A stretch of 26,404 bases of DNA, taken from positions 1 to 26,404 of IMG/VR virus record IMGVR_UViG_3300008116_004797; one strand, given 5' to 3'. The translations under genes were made by a program, and so were the position numbers. The notes under the pieces are model-generated. The model was given only the letters and a program-made list of their open reading frames with translations, ran no database searches and had not been told where the DNA came from. Below are positions 13,863 to 22,649 of the stretch, piece by piece. Position 1 is the first letter of the stretch. Each line of letters opens with the position of its first letter. This DNA comes from a virus.

Positions 13863-15158
13863 CTAGAAAGCATAGTTGGTTCCGTATTTGTGTTTTACAA
13901 TCATGTCGTTCTTTTCTAACACTTCTTTTATCTTTTTTAGTAGTGTTTTTCCATCTTGCTGGCTGAAGTCAAACAAGAAAGAATCATAGGTGATCAAGAT
14001 TAACTTACTCTTCTTCTTACTTAGAAGTTTGTTTATCTCCAAGATCTTGTCAATGTTCTCTTTGGTCTCTAGATTCTGGACAATGTAGTTGAACAATTTT
14101 AGCTTGTTCATGCCAGGCAGCTTCTTCAAGATACGGCCAGTAGGTAGGACAGCTGCTTTGTGAGCATTGTACTTCTTCCATTCTTGATCAATAAACTCAC
14201 TCAGATGTTTAAAGAAGTCAATATGTTTGTATTGGGCTTCAATACCACCATACAGTTGCCTAAACGTAATGGTCTTTGATTCTTTATACTGCTCATCAGT
14301 TAGCTCGTCCTGGTTGAAATATGCGCGTCCTAGATACACGTGCATAGATTCTTTTGGAGGCTCAAAGCCAATCAACCTAGATATTAGTCTTAGGTGATAC
14401 GCATCGAAGTCAAACTCTACTAGAAAGTCATTCTTTGGAACAAAGCACTGTCTAAAGTCTTGGTCTTTAGGAATGGCTAGAAAGTTAATCCCATTGAATG
14501 AGTTAGTAGGCCTAGCTGTCAAATTGTACAGGTTATAGTAAGAATAGATAGTATCACCTAACAAACTATATTCTGGGTGTTGGAATTGGAACTTCTTATT
14601 AAAGCAGCTTAGATCAACTTTGATACCTGACTCTTCTACACCTTTATAAGCCTCAGTCAGTCTTTCTTGAAGTTCAATGTCCATCTCAAGATGGAAGTAG
14701 TCTCTAACCAACTTATACAAGCACTCACACTTTTCATAGTGTTTAGCGATTGGTATGATCTCATTTAGTGTAGGTAGCACAGGGTACTTTATATAAAAGT
14801 CTTTATGTACCACTGTGTCACAATTAAAAGAACTGTACTCGTTGTTTTTATCTAGACAGATAAACTGTACATCGATTGAGTTAGGTAGATCTAAGAAGTA
14901 CGAGTGAAACTTCTTGTCAAGTAGATAGATCTTAGTGTGCTTCTTTAGAAAGTCTTCTACTAACTTTAACTCTAGAGAAAAGCCTTCTGAGTGATTAATA
15001 ACAAACACATAGCCTTTCTTACCATTATGATAATATACTAAACTGGCTCTTGAAAGTTTAGGGTGATAATAATCGTTAGAAGTGACTATCTGTATAAACG
15101 CCTCGTCTGAAAGTTCTAGACGCTGTAATTGTTCTTTATCTTCAATGATGAAATACAT
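13863..15158 (-). CDS. Second, divergent family A DNA polymerase without proofreading residues
   Basis: This 431-aa protein keeps the palm and fingers motifs of family A polymerases in order. They are the TARPTNSFN strand (R216, in place of TGRLSS), motif A VEFDFDAYHLR (D250 = Pol I D705), motif B K295-TIT-F299-RQL-Y303-G304 (= K758, F762, Y766), an NYIVQ segment (N357, Q361 = N845, Q849), and motif C TYDSF (D392 = D882). Both catalytic Asp are present, so catalysis is possible. Oddities: His255 stands where Glu710 is expected, Ser393 replaces Glu883, and the motif B Arg754 is not evident. The first ~180 residues look like a decayed exonuclease domain without the acidic residues. It is much shorter than a Klenow fragment. 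It lies between virion genes and the ssDNA-binding protein unit. Confidence 0.85.
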   Translation of the reverse strand: MYFIIEDKEQLQRLELSDEAFIQIVTSNDYYHPKLSRASLVYYHNGKKGYVFVINHSEGFSLELKLVEDFLKKHTKIYLLDKKFHSYFLDLPNSIDVQFICLDKNNEYSSFNCDTVVHKDFYIKYPVLPTLNEIIPIAKHYEKCECLYKLVRDYFHLEMDIELQERLTEAYKGVEESGIKVDLSCFNKKFQFQHPEYSLLGDTIYSYYNLYNLTARPTNSFNGINFLAIPKDQDFRQCFVPKNDFLVEFDFDAYHLRLISRLIGFEPPKESMHVYLGRAYFNQDELTDEQYKESKTITFRQLYGGIEAQYKHIDFFKHLSEFIDQEWKKYNAHKAAVLPTGRILKKLPGMNKLKLFNYIVQNLETKENIDKILEINKLLSKKKSKLILITYDSFLFDFSQQDGKTLLKKIKEVLEKNDMIVKHKYGTNYAF

Positions 15159-15182
15159 AACCTGTTATTAGTAACAATAATA

Positions 15183-15221
15183 TACTATTGTAGCGATAGT
15201 AAAAAAACTATCTACATAGTA
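15183..15221. repeat. Nested inverted repeat between 150-aa gene and second polymerase
   Basis: An inner stem GATAGT/ACTATC (15195-15200 / 15207-15212) with a six-A loop is enclosed by an outer TACTAT/ATAGTA pair (15183-15188 / 15216-15221). The T-run on the coding strand is in the loop, not after the stem, so it is not a typical terminator. It could be an operator or an RNA hairpin. Confidence 0.45.
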
Positions 15222-15257
15222 GGTCTAGCAAATTTTGCGTAGTCACCACCAATGAAG

Positions 15258-15710
15258 TCAAGTGTCGTAGTCAGCAGTACCATTCACAATTGAGTTATAC
15301 TCGTCTTGAGATATTTCTGTAACGAAGCCTCGCTCGTTTTCTTTTTTAGTAAAGTAACGTATGATGTAACCTTTCTTATAATCTTGATCTGTTGGTTGAG
15401 GATAGTAAGAATTAGGTTGGCCTGGTATTCTAGTATTTGTTATTGTAGAAGCTGCGACTCCTGTTTTATTAGCAAGATCTCTTCTAGATCTTGTAGACAA
15501 ATTAGTATTACTTAATCCAGGAGCAGACTGATAAGATGGGATCCTTTGTAAAGGTTCGCTAGGTCCTACTTCTGGGCTAGATCCTGTAAACGCTCTACCA
15601 TCATATGTTTCGTAGTACCTACCAGAATAAGGTAATCCATTCAGCAAAAATTCTGTTCCTGCTGTGTTTAAATTTGGTTTTACTGCAAATGATGGATAAT
15701 ATCTTAACAT
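15258..15710 (-). CDS. Virion-type protein, 150 aa, probable frameshift at C-terminus
   Basis: This protein follows the hub gene directly and is rich in Tyr, Pro, Ser, Thr and Asn, as in small structural proteins (MLRYYPSFAVKPNLNTAGTE). It ends with the frame NGTADYDT and a TGA at 15258. The next frame, however, is open from here to 15212 and reads TLDFIGGDYAKFARPTM, which looks like a genuine tail of a virion protein. Two extra bases (AC) at an ACAC run near 15263-15266 would join the two parts as YDTLDFIGG. The true product may therefore be about 166 aa. The function is unknown; a baseplate or tail-tip role is likely from position. Confidence 0.7.
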   Translation of the reverse strand: MLRYYPSFAVKPNLNTAGTEFLLNGLPYSGRYYETYDGRAFTGSSPEVGPSEPLQRIPSYQSAPGLSNTNLSTRSRRDLANKTGVAASTITNTRIPGQPNSYYPQPTDQDYKKGYIIRYFTKKENERGFVTEISQDEYNSIVNGTADYDT

Positions 15711-15711
15711 A

Positions 15712-18700
15712 TTAACCTAATAAAGATTTTTGAACATAAATATAAAAATCATTAACTGTTAAAGGATCTCCAGGTCTTTTTCCTGCTGCTGTTGCAATTG
15801 CAGGATTTTGTCTAGATATGATACCAGCAGATTGATTTTTAGATTCTATTAGAGAGCTTAGTGGTTTTCCTACTGCTGCTGGGAAAAATACATATAGATA
15901 AAGATCATAAGCATTTCTAAATGTGTTGTTACCAAAATACTTTTCTACATAATCTAATTGCTTTAAAGGCCCCATTGTTTGAAGTTGATCAGTAGTGACT
16001 CCTAAACCGGCAGCTGTTTTTGGTAAAAATTGGATAAGTCCTACTGCTCCTATAGAATTTTTAACAGATGAATTAAACTTACTTTCTTTATAAAATACTA
16101 TGTATAAATCATCTGCAGTTACTCCTAATTTAGTTGCTATTTGTTGAACTCTTTCTGGAACTCCTGTGGTGGCTATAAAATTTTTATACCCTTGACTATT
16201 TTTTATATAGTCTGGAAGTGTAGTTGATCCGGTCGATGCTTGAACAGGATTATTAACAATTGGATTAGCAGGATTAACTCCAAATTGAACTGTTGTATTT
16301 GTTAACTGTTTAACAGATCCTACAAAATCAGTTTTATATTTTAAGAAAATCATATTAGCTCTAACCGCTGTAGTCCATTGATTATTTTTTGATAGTCCTT
16401 TTTGGTCTTGTACAATACGATTATTGTATGTGTAAGGAAGAAGTTGATCTGATATACTAAATGCTTGACCCATAGTAAAACCAGATATTCCATCTGTTGT
16501 AAAATTAACAGATACAGGAATCATAGCCGACGCTCTAGTAGGATATTCAGTATTTTTTATTTTACTCATCCTTTCTATATAGTAGTTAGTAGCTTGAGAC
16601 ACATTTGAATCTGATGGATTAATTTTACTATAAAAGTCAGATATAGTTTGATTAAATTGTATCGCGGCTGCTTTTACAGTATCTTGATCTGTTGCTTTAC
16701 TTCCAGTTATATCTCCTTTAATCGGTATGAATCTATCTTTATAGCTAGTATTAATAAAGCCGAAATTATCTCCATTAGTAGAAAGAGTTGATTTTCCTGC
16801 TACGTCTGAATTGGCAGATATAGCGATCATATTACTCAACTTAGTGCTAATATCTGTTTTTATTTCTAGACTCTTGGCTATACTAAACTTACCTACTAAA
16901 GGAATCTCACTTATGTTACTAGGTTGTAACATTTCCTCTCCTTCTAATGGCGGTGTTACTTGGTCATCTACTATATGAAAAGTATTGCCTCCGTCATTGT
17001 AGGCCAGTCTTAACAGACTAAAATTGCCTAAATATTTGTTTATGTCTAATAGCAACTGCTCTAAAAACGGCTTTAAGTATATGCTATTAGTTCCATCTTT
17101 TAGGCTATAATCTCTAACTAGTTCAATAACATAATCTATACTAATTAAAACATTCATGATTTTTGCTCTGTAGATATTATTATTTGCTTCATCAAATTTG
17201 ATAGGAGGTATTTGACTAGACAAAGCGTCATCATTAGATGTATTAAATAAAGGCGTTGTTTCGTTACTTCCAGAAAGAGGTTGTATTTTTGTTTGATCCT
17301 TAGTTAAAATGTCTTTTAAAAACAAATCTTGATAGTCAGTAAAGCTTCCTTCAAACGGGATTAATACTTTAAAAGGATTTGTACTTAAATGTTTTGTGTT
17401 AGATAAAAAGAAGTTTACATTAGGATTAAAATCAATATAAACTAAAGGAGTTTGAACTGTTGAGTCTTTAGTGTCATATATAGTACAACTATGATTAAGT
17501 ATCATTAATAATAGACCTAATGGAATATATACTGGGTGGTTTGTAGTTACGCCTTTTACTATCTCTTGACTTATTTCATAAGGAACTACATACGCATTTA
17601 ATAACCTTTTAAAATCAACATTTTTTTGATTCAACTCAGCTGTTGTAATACGGCCTGCCATCAACTCAGTTGCAAAACCATACTTAGATTGTATTTTAAA
17701 TCTATCTTCTGGATTCTTAGGATCCGTATCTACTATAGTACCTTCTACTAGTTCTGTAATATATTTAGAAAATATACCATTAGAAAATACCTGAGAATAA
17801 AATGTAGTGTTTCCAGACTTGTCATTTTTATCCCAGATAGGTAATGTATAAACTTTTCTACCAATTGAAAGATCATTGTTGCTTGCACCAATAGCTTTAT
17901 TAAGAGCATGAACTTGAATAGTTCTTAAAGTTAATTCAAGCCCTGATTGTAATTGTAAAGCTTGTTGTATCTGGGTATTAGCTGCTTCTTGTGCCGCTGC
18001 TTGTTCTTCTGCAGTGGGTCCTTGATTTTGATTTTGTGCAGCAATAGTAGCTTCTACTACTTTAATGTCAGGAGCTTTTGCACCTTTAATTACACTCTGT
18101 ATTAAATTAGAATCTGTTATATATAGAGAAATTCTAACATTAACACTAACGTCTCCTGTGGTATCTATAACAGAAGACCCTCCTATATTATTTACTTCTT
18201 TTTTAACTTTGTCATTAACTACAACTACTACATCTTTTGTTAATGATAATATAGGAAAAGATAATCTATTTTCTTTATTTACACTATTAACAGTCGAATC
18301 TATTTCTCCAATCTCAGCATATTTTAATGTACTTACACCTAAAGTAAGATTAGATACATTAAAACTTCCGTCTGTTTTTATTTGATTTATTGCTTTAGTA
18401 TAAACTTCTTCAGAATTAACTGTGTCTCTTGAAAAACTAGGATTAATAGTTTCAAACTCTACTTTTATTCCTATAGGATATTTTTTTCCATTTATTCCTA
18501 AATAAGAAAATCTTTTAGCTCTTATATCTACAGTATTTCCTCTACTAGTCTGTATTAGATCGGCTGTCTTAAATAGTTTTGCTTCTACAGGAAGAGCATA
18601 AAATAAAGCGGCTTGTTTTTGTAAAAGAGCAGTTGTGCTTACAGGATTTGAAGGATCTGCTGTTTGACCACCTTGAAAATTAGAAGGCGGTTTGTTAGAA

Positions 18701-19911
18701 TCAAAAAAACTAGTTACAGTATTAAAAAGATTTGTCGTATTTATATTTACTGATGATACGAGATCTGTTGTATTATTTACAGGAATAATCGCTCCAAATC
18801 TAGGAATTAACCAAGACCAACCTCTATCTTTAAGTTCATAAAAATAGTCTATATTATTGTCGTAATACCCAGTTAATTTTTGTTGAGAATTTGGAAGACC
18901 GGCTCTTTTAGCAATAACAAATTTCTGCTCATTAGTAGGTTCTTTATCTACTGTATTAATTTCTTTGTTTAAAACTCTAAGAATCGATTCTTGTTGACTA
19001 GTTGGTGCTGGTGGCTCCGCAGGTGGTATATTTTGAGCAGCGGCTATTTGAGAGAGTGTTTGATTATACCTTCTAATCTCTTCTGCTAATATATTAGGTA
19101 GATCTTTTGGATTGTTAATCTTAATAGCGTCTCCTAATATACCGAGAGCCATTAGTTTAATAGTGCAATCATAACCTCCGTCTTGATTATAAGTAAAATT
19201 AAAGTTAGTAACCATGCCTAGCATAGCATCATAGTTACCTTCTGATTGCCTAACATTTTTGCTTATTTGTATAGCAATTTCTTCTTTAGTAAGATTTTGT
19301 CTAAAAGGGTCTATTGAATAAAGTTCTGTAGATTGTACTCTGCTACTTCCTTCAGGATAAAAAAAAGTTTGTCCCCATTCTAGGAACATGGTAAAACCAA
19401 GCTTAAAATAAAGAGCGTCGATAATATCTAATTGGGCTTTATCCCAACATTTAAAGTTAATTGTTGCAGCTCTAAGTGATCCTAATTTACCTTGCGTATC
19501 AATAGTAACAGATTGAATACCTGGCATTGGCCTATAACCAAATTGTTGTATTTCACTTGTTCCTAATATACCGTAGGCGCCATCTTTACCAAGTCCTGCT
19601 CTTTGTTGATATGAATTTTCTCTTAGATATTTTGATGTGCCGCCGAATAAAACAAATTCCTTAGCAAGATCTTCTTTGTTCTTTATTGAGTCTCCTACTA
19701 CTTTTCTAAAATAATCTATATCATTAGGATTCAATATATCAATAGAAGAAACAAGTCTTATCCAAGCGGTTTTATTCGCTATAAATAAGATATTATCATT
19801 GTCTCTAGAATCTCTAGCTCCTTGATTAGCTCTAGTATCCAATTGGTTTATTAACCATTGTGGAATTTTAGTGCCAATAATATTTGATATCTTATTGCTA
19901 TCAAAAGCCAT
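15712..19911 (-). CDS. Baseplate hub / tail-tip protein with C-terminal lytic transglycosylase domain
   Basis: This 1399-aa protein is the largest in the window. The C-terminus is a lysozyme-like SLT (GH23-type) domain: FYKESKFNSSVKNSIGAVGL with the presumed catalytic Glu at 1276, followed by GLIQFLPKTAAGLGV, the typical ES-x-F-x-(P/S)-x-A...G-A-x-G-L-x-Q motif series. This domain would cut peptidoglycan during injection. The long N-terminal part is beta-rich (GTSKYLRE, SVTIDTQGKLGSLRAATINFKC) and fits a hub/spike scaffold; residues near 640-670 form an Ala/Gln-rich coiled segment. In T4 the hub gp27 and lysozyme-spike gp5 are separate; here they appear merged in one chain, which is an inference from position and size. 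It starts 2 bases after the LysM-like gene. Confidence 0.8.
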   Translation of the reverse strand: MAFDSNKISNIIGTKIPQWLINQLDTRANQGARDSRDNDNILFIANKTAWIRLVSSIDILNPNDIDYFRKVVGDSIKNKEDLAKEFVLFGGTSKYLRENSYQQRAGLGKDGAYGILGTSEIQQFGYRPMPGIQSVTIDTQGKLGSLRAATINFKCWDKAQLDIIDALYFKLGFTMFLEWGQTFFYPEGSSRVQSTELYSIDPFRQNLTKEEIAIQISKNVRQSEGNYDAMLGMVTNFNFTYNQDGGYDCTIKLMALGILGDAIKINNPKDLPNILAEEIRRYNQTLSQIAAAQNIPPAEPPAPTSQQESILRVLNKEINTVDKEPTNEQKFVIAKRAGLPNSQQKLTGYYDNNIDYFYELKDRGWSWLIPRFGAIIPVNNTTDLVSSVNINTTNLFNTVTSFFDSNKPPSNFQGGQTADPSNPVSTTALLQKQAALFYALPVEAKLFKTADLIQTSRGNTVDIRAKRFSYLGINGKKYPIGIKVEFETINPSFSRDTVNSEEVYTKAINQIKTDGSFNVSNLTLGVSTLKYAEIGEIDSTVNSVNKENRLSFPILSLTKDVVVVVNDKVKKEVNNIGGSSVIDTTGDVSVNVRISLYITDSNLIQSVIKGAKAPDIKVVEATIAAQNQNQGPTAEEQAAAQEAANTQIQQALQLQSGLELTLRTIQVHALNKAIGASNNDLSIGRKVYTLPIWDKNDKSGNTTFYSQVFSNGIFSKYITELVEGTIVDTDPKNPEDRFKIQSKYGFATELMAGRITTAELNQKNVDFKRLLNAYVVPYEISQEIVKGVTTNHPVYIPLGLLLMILNHSCTIYDTKDSTVQTPLVYIDFNPNVNFFLSNTKHLSTNPFKVLIPFEGSFTDYQDLFLKDILTKDQTKIQPLSGSNETTPLFNTSNDDALSSQIPPIKFDEANNNIYRAKIMNVLISIDYVIELVRDYSLKDGTNSIYLKPFLEQLLLDINKYLGNFSLLRLAYNDGGNTFHIVDDQVTPPLEGEEMLQPSNISEIPLVGKFSIAKSLEIKTDISTKLSNMIAISANSDVAGKSTLSTNGDNFGFINTSYKDRFIPIKGDITGSKATDQDTVKAAAIQFNQTISDFYSKINPSDSNVSQATNYYIERMSKIKNTEYPTRASAMIPVSVNFTTDGISGFTMGQAFSISDQLLPYTYNNRIVQDQKGLSKNNQWTTAVRANMIFLKYKTDFVGSVKQLTNTTVQFGVNPANPIVNNPVQASTGSTTLPDYIKNSQGYKNFIATTGVPERVQQIATKLGVTADDLYIVFYKESKFNSSVKNSIGAVGLIQFLPKTAAGLGVTTDQLQTMGPLKQLDYVEKYFGNNTFRNAYDLYLYVFFPAAVGKPLSSLIESKNQSAGIISRQNPAIATAAGKRPGDPLTVNDFYIYVQKSLLG
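15735..15743 (-). promoter_or_regulatory. Possible ATATTTATW-like box inside end of hub gene
   Basis: Coding-strand ATATTTATG, 24 bases before the ATG of the 150-aa gene but inside the last codons of the hub gene (FYIYV). It matches 8 of 9 positions; the match could be due to the protein sequence. Confidence 0.3.
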
Positions 19912-19913
19912 AA

Positions 19914-20222
19914 CTATCTAATTGCATTTACTAACTTGTATGTATTAATTGCGCCTGCTAAATCTACTGGTATACGAAGCTGTGTTCCTGGTTCTACTAC
20001 TAGTGAATCTCCTGGTAGTGCGTTCGCTGAAGCAATTACCCACCAAAAGCTAGAATCACCATAGAAATCAAAAGCCAACAGATCTAATCTATCACCTAAA
20101 ACTGTAATAATATAATTATCATCATTAGTAGGTGGTATTTCAGGGTAGATATTATTTACGTAGTATTCACTACCTGTTGCTGCTGATTTAATAACTTCTA
20201 TATTTTGATATCTGTAGTTCAT
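19914..20222 (-). CDS. Small LysM-like baseplate protein (T4 gp53-like)
   Basis: A 102-aa protein with a LysM-like core: VLGDRLDLLAFDFYGDSSFWWVIASANAL followed by LVVEPGTQLRIPVD. The GDxLxxLAxxxYGD-xxxWWxIAxANxL pattern is the one seen in T4 gp53-type wedge proteins and in tail protein X-type hub connectors. It probably attaches a baseplate component to the tail hub. It overlaps the 610-aa gene by four bases (ATGA) and ends 2 bases before the hub gene, so all three are translationally coupled. Confidence 0.8.
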   Translation of the reverse strand: MNYRYQNIEVIKSAATGSEYYVNNIYPEIPPTNDDNYIITVLGDRLDLLAFDFYGDSSFWWVIASANALPGDSLVVEPGTQLRIPVDLAGAINTYKLVNAIR

Positions 20223-22051
20223 ATATTAATTCTAGGTATTGGTTGATTTTCAGCAATTTGTTCTGCTAATCTAAGATTTGCATCTAATCCAGAATCAACT
20301 GTTCTTAATTCACCTAGAGTTGCTTCGGTTTGTGCAATAGTAAATTGTTGTTGTATAGTTGGCTTAATAAATGTAGTAGGATCTGATGGCGATGATTTTG
20401 GTACGTTAGCTATTAACGCAGATATATTAGAAGTTACTGTCTCTGTTGTAGTAGTTTGCTCTGTAGTTGCATTAGTAGTTTTACTAATTGTAGATGACGT
20501 GTTAGGTCTCTTAGGAAGTACATCAAGAATTGGTCTGAATGTAACTGCTACATCTACTACTTGAGGGAGTTGCGCAATATTTCCAGATTGATCATTTTCT
20601 ATATTAATCTCCCAAGGAGTATTATTATCAACTGTCATGTTGATTGATTCTATAAAGCCAGGCACACGATACAGATAATCACCAATAGTTACACGAACTA
20701 CAGGAGCTCTCATTATACCTTGATTAGGACTATAGTCTGGATAAACTTGTCCCATCAACATGTTAAGTTTGTTATATAGAGGTCTAAGATCTTCACGTGA
20801 TTGCGCAGCGACTCTGAAAGAGAATCCTACAGTTCTAGTAAAACCTTGATAGGTAAAAAAGTTTTCACCTCTACCTATATATTTAAATGAGTTTAACTCA
20901 GCATTATTTGTGTCAGTAATACCTGCTGTTAAAAACGCTCTAAAGAATATAGCAGTTGAATAAGTAGGAGCATCATTAGAGATTGCTTCAAAAACAAATT
21001 TAATAAGATCTTGACTACTATCTTTATTCTGTTGTACTTCCCAAGGTGCTTGATCATTTCTAAACAAGAAAGGATAAAGAGTGTTCATTTTATCTTTATA
21101 TCTTCCTGCTTGAACAGTATAAAATCTCTTATCAACAGTATTGTTACCCCATGGTATGTAATTAGGAACTCCGCCGAATCCAGTTAAACCAGGAAGTTGA
21201 TTTCTAAAGTCTTGTAATTGAGGAACTGGGTTATTAAGATTAGACTTTTGTGCTAACAGCTGATCATAGTTCATGGCTGTGCTTGATCTCAATCTAGTTG
21301 TATCAACAACTCTAGGAATTGTAGTTGTGCCTATACCATAAACAGAATTAGGCCCTCCTAGATATTGGAAGATCATATTCCTGTTAAGTGATATACCAAG
21401 GGTGTTTACTAAATTAATATCTGGGACATTTGCTGGATTTGCAAATGGATCTCCTGTGGTCATTTTAAGACCTAAAAGATTATATAGCCTATTAGACGCT
21501 TTCTGGTTGTTAACGTTTTGCGCGTTAACTATTGAATAGTAGAACTTTTCAAATGGATTAAATGGCACCAAACCTGCTCTATTAGCGTGAAAACCTGTTC
21601 CAGATACTCCTACTTGAGCTAATGTGTTTGCACCTAGATTATACACCCTAGTGTTCTCTAATAAACCAGGATAAGGAAGTCCTTGAGGAATACCAAACAA
21701 AGTGTTGCCTGTTTCAATCTTAGGATTAGATAGTTGAAGTCCTACTTGTTTTTGTATAAAAGCAGTGCCTCTTGGCTTATCTTCAAAGAATTTTTTGATC
21801 CTTGACCTATCTATTTTACTAGAAACAGTAAATGATTGTGATCCTAAATTAAACTCTAATTGACCTCCTCTAATAGGAAAATCTAAACCTCCTGTTGAAC
21901 CCGCTCTATAAATAGGTAGCGTATTACCTGTAGGATTAGGTGTGTCAGGCATTATAGTTTGAATATAAGGAAGGCCTGATGAACCATATCCAGGTCTATC
22001 ATTACCGAACCTGAGATTCTTAAGGTTTGATTGTAGGTTAATTAAAGGCAT
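20219..22051 (-). CDS. Baseplate / tail-tube-junction structural protein
   Basis: This 610-aa protein has no enzyme motif I can see. The first half is rich in Gly, Asn and Pro with loops such as GRGYGSSGLP-type turns and IPRVVDTTRLRSSTAMNYDQLLAQKS. The second half has a beta-rich domain at about 380-520: NFFTYQGFTRTVGFSFRVAA, then RPLYNKLNMLMGQVYPDYS, then RVTIGDYLYRVPGFIESINM and DNNTPWEINIEN. These resemble tube-like folds of T4 gp48/gp54 or gp19 relatives. The C-terminal 90 residues are Thr/Ser-rich and likely flexible. Position between the tape measure and the hub genes supports a baseplate role. The exact T4 counterpart is uncertain. Confidence 0.65.
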   Translation of the reverse strand: MPLINLQSNLKNLRFGNDRPGYGSSGLPYIQTIMPDTPNPTGNTLPIYRAGSTGGLDFPIRGGQLEFNLGSQSFTVSSKIDRSRIKKFFEDKPRGTAFIQKQVGLQLSNPKIETGNTLFGIPQGLPYPGLLENTRVYNLGANTLAQVGVSGTGFHANRAGLVPFNPFEKFYYSIVNAQNVNNQKASNRLYNLLGLKMTTGDPFANPANVPDINLVNTLGISLNRNMIFQYLGGPNSVYGIGTTTIPRVVDTTRLRSSTAMNYDQLLAQKSNLNNPVPQLQDFRNQLPGLTGFGGVPNYIPWGNNTVDKRFYTVQAGRYKDKMNTLYPFLFRNDQAPWEVQQNKDSSQDLIKFVFEAISNDAPTYSTAIFFRAFLTAGITDTNNAELNSFKYIGRGENFFTYQGFTRTVGFSFRVAAQSREDLRPLYNKLNMLMGQVYPDYSPNQGIMRAPVVRVTIGDYLYRVPGFIESINMTVDNNTPWEINIENDQSGNIAQLPQVVDVAVTFRPILDVLPKRPNTSSTISKTTNATTEQTTTTETVTSNISALIANVPKSSPSDPTTFIKPTIQQQFTIAQTEATLGELRTVDSGLDANLRLAEQIAENQPIPRINI

Positions 22052-22054
22052 TTA

Positions 22055-22561
22055 TTAATTTATTTGACCTGTTCTAAGATCTTGATCAGCAGCTTTACTA
22101 TATCTAACTTCTGCTTCTCTTTTACTATCAACTAAATAAGCATTTACATTTACATTAAGTGATTCATTTCTATTACCTTTAACCATTTTCATATCATCTT
22201 GAGCTATAGTTGTTACATTAGCTGCTGTTGTTGAAGCTGCAGCTTTATCTCCAACACTAACTCCACCAAAGTCTCCACCTAATGATCTAATTCTGTTAGG
22301 GGCATCTTTAGAAAATGCTTCAAATTTTCTTTCAAAACCCTCATCTATACCAAAGCCAAGAGTTATAAAATCTATAGCATTTATAATACCGTTAGCAATT
22401 CCTAAAACAGCTTCAACTGCAAAAGCAAAGAAGTCTCTAAGTTTACTTATAATAGCTTTGATGTTTTCTGGCTTAGAGATATATTCAAAGAAACCTTCTA
22501 TCTTTTCTATAATGCCACTCTTCTCTACAAAGTCAGCTATTGATTGTTTTATCTTCTCCAT
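22055..22561 (-). CDS. Tape measure protein, C-terminal part (frame shifted from N-terminal part)
   Basis: The nominal ATG at 22561 gives 168 aa, but this frame is open back to 22693 and reads QAKVQALKAQGKSKEEIIRL and then LTGEEAYQNLTNASLQEKI before that Met, which looks like real tape measure sequence. No ribosome site supports the internal Met. The part contains a hydrophobic segment (FFAFAVEAVLGIANGIINAIDF, about residues 44-65) and ends with a low-complexity charged tail (DSKREAEVRYSKAADQDLRTGQIN). It continues the protein at 22650-24035 in another frame, so the two are best read as one disrupted gene of about 660 residues. It ends 3 bases before the 610-aa gene. Confidence 0.75.
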   Translation of the reverse strand: MEKIKQSIADFVEKSGIIEKIEGFFEYISKPENIKAIISKLRDFFAFAVEAVLGIANGIINAIDFITLGFGIDEGFERKFEAFSKDAPNRIRSLGGDFGGVSVGDKAAASTTAANVTTIAQDDMKMVKGNRNESLNVNVNAYLVDSKREAEVRYSKAADQDLRTGQIN

Positions 22562-22649
22562 GAAGCCGCCAATCTTTTCTTGAAGAGAGGCGTTTGTTAA
22601 GTTTTGATAAGCTTCTTCACCAGTAAGTCTAATAATCTCTTCTTTAGAT

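Noticed and set aside
18065-18385. Plus-strand open frame of 106 codons within the hub gene
   Set aside because: It is antisense to a continuous 1399-codon frame and is Thr/Leu/Ser-rich in the way expected from the reverse of Asn/Lys/Asp-rich coding DNA.
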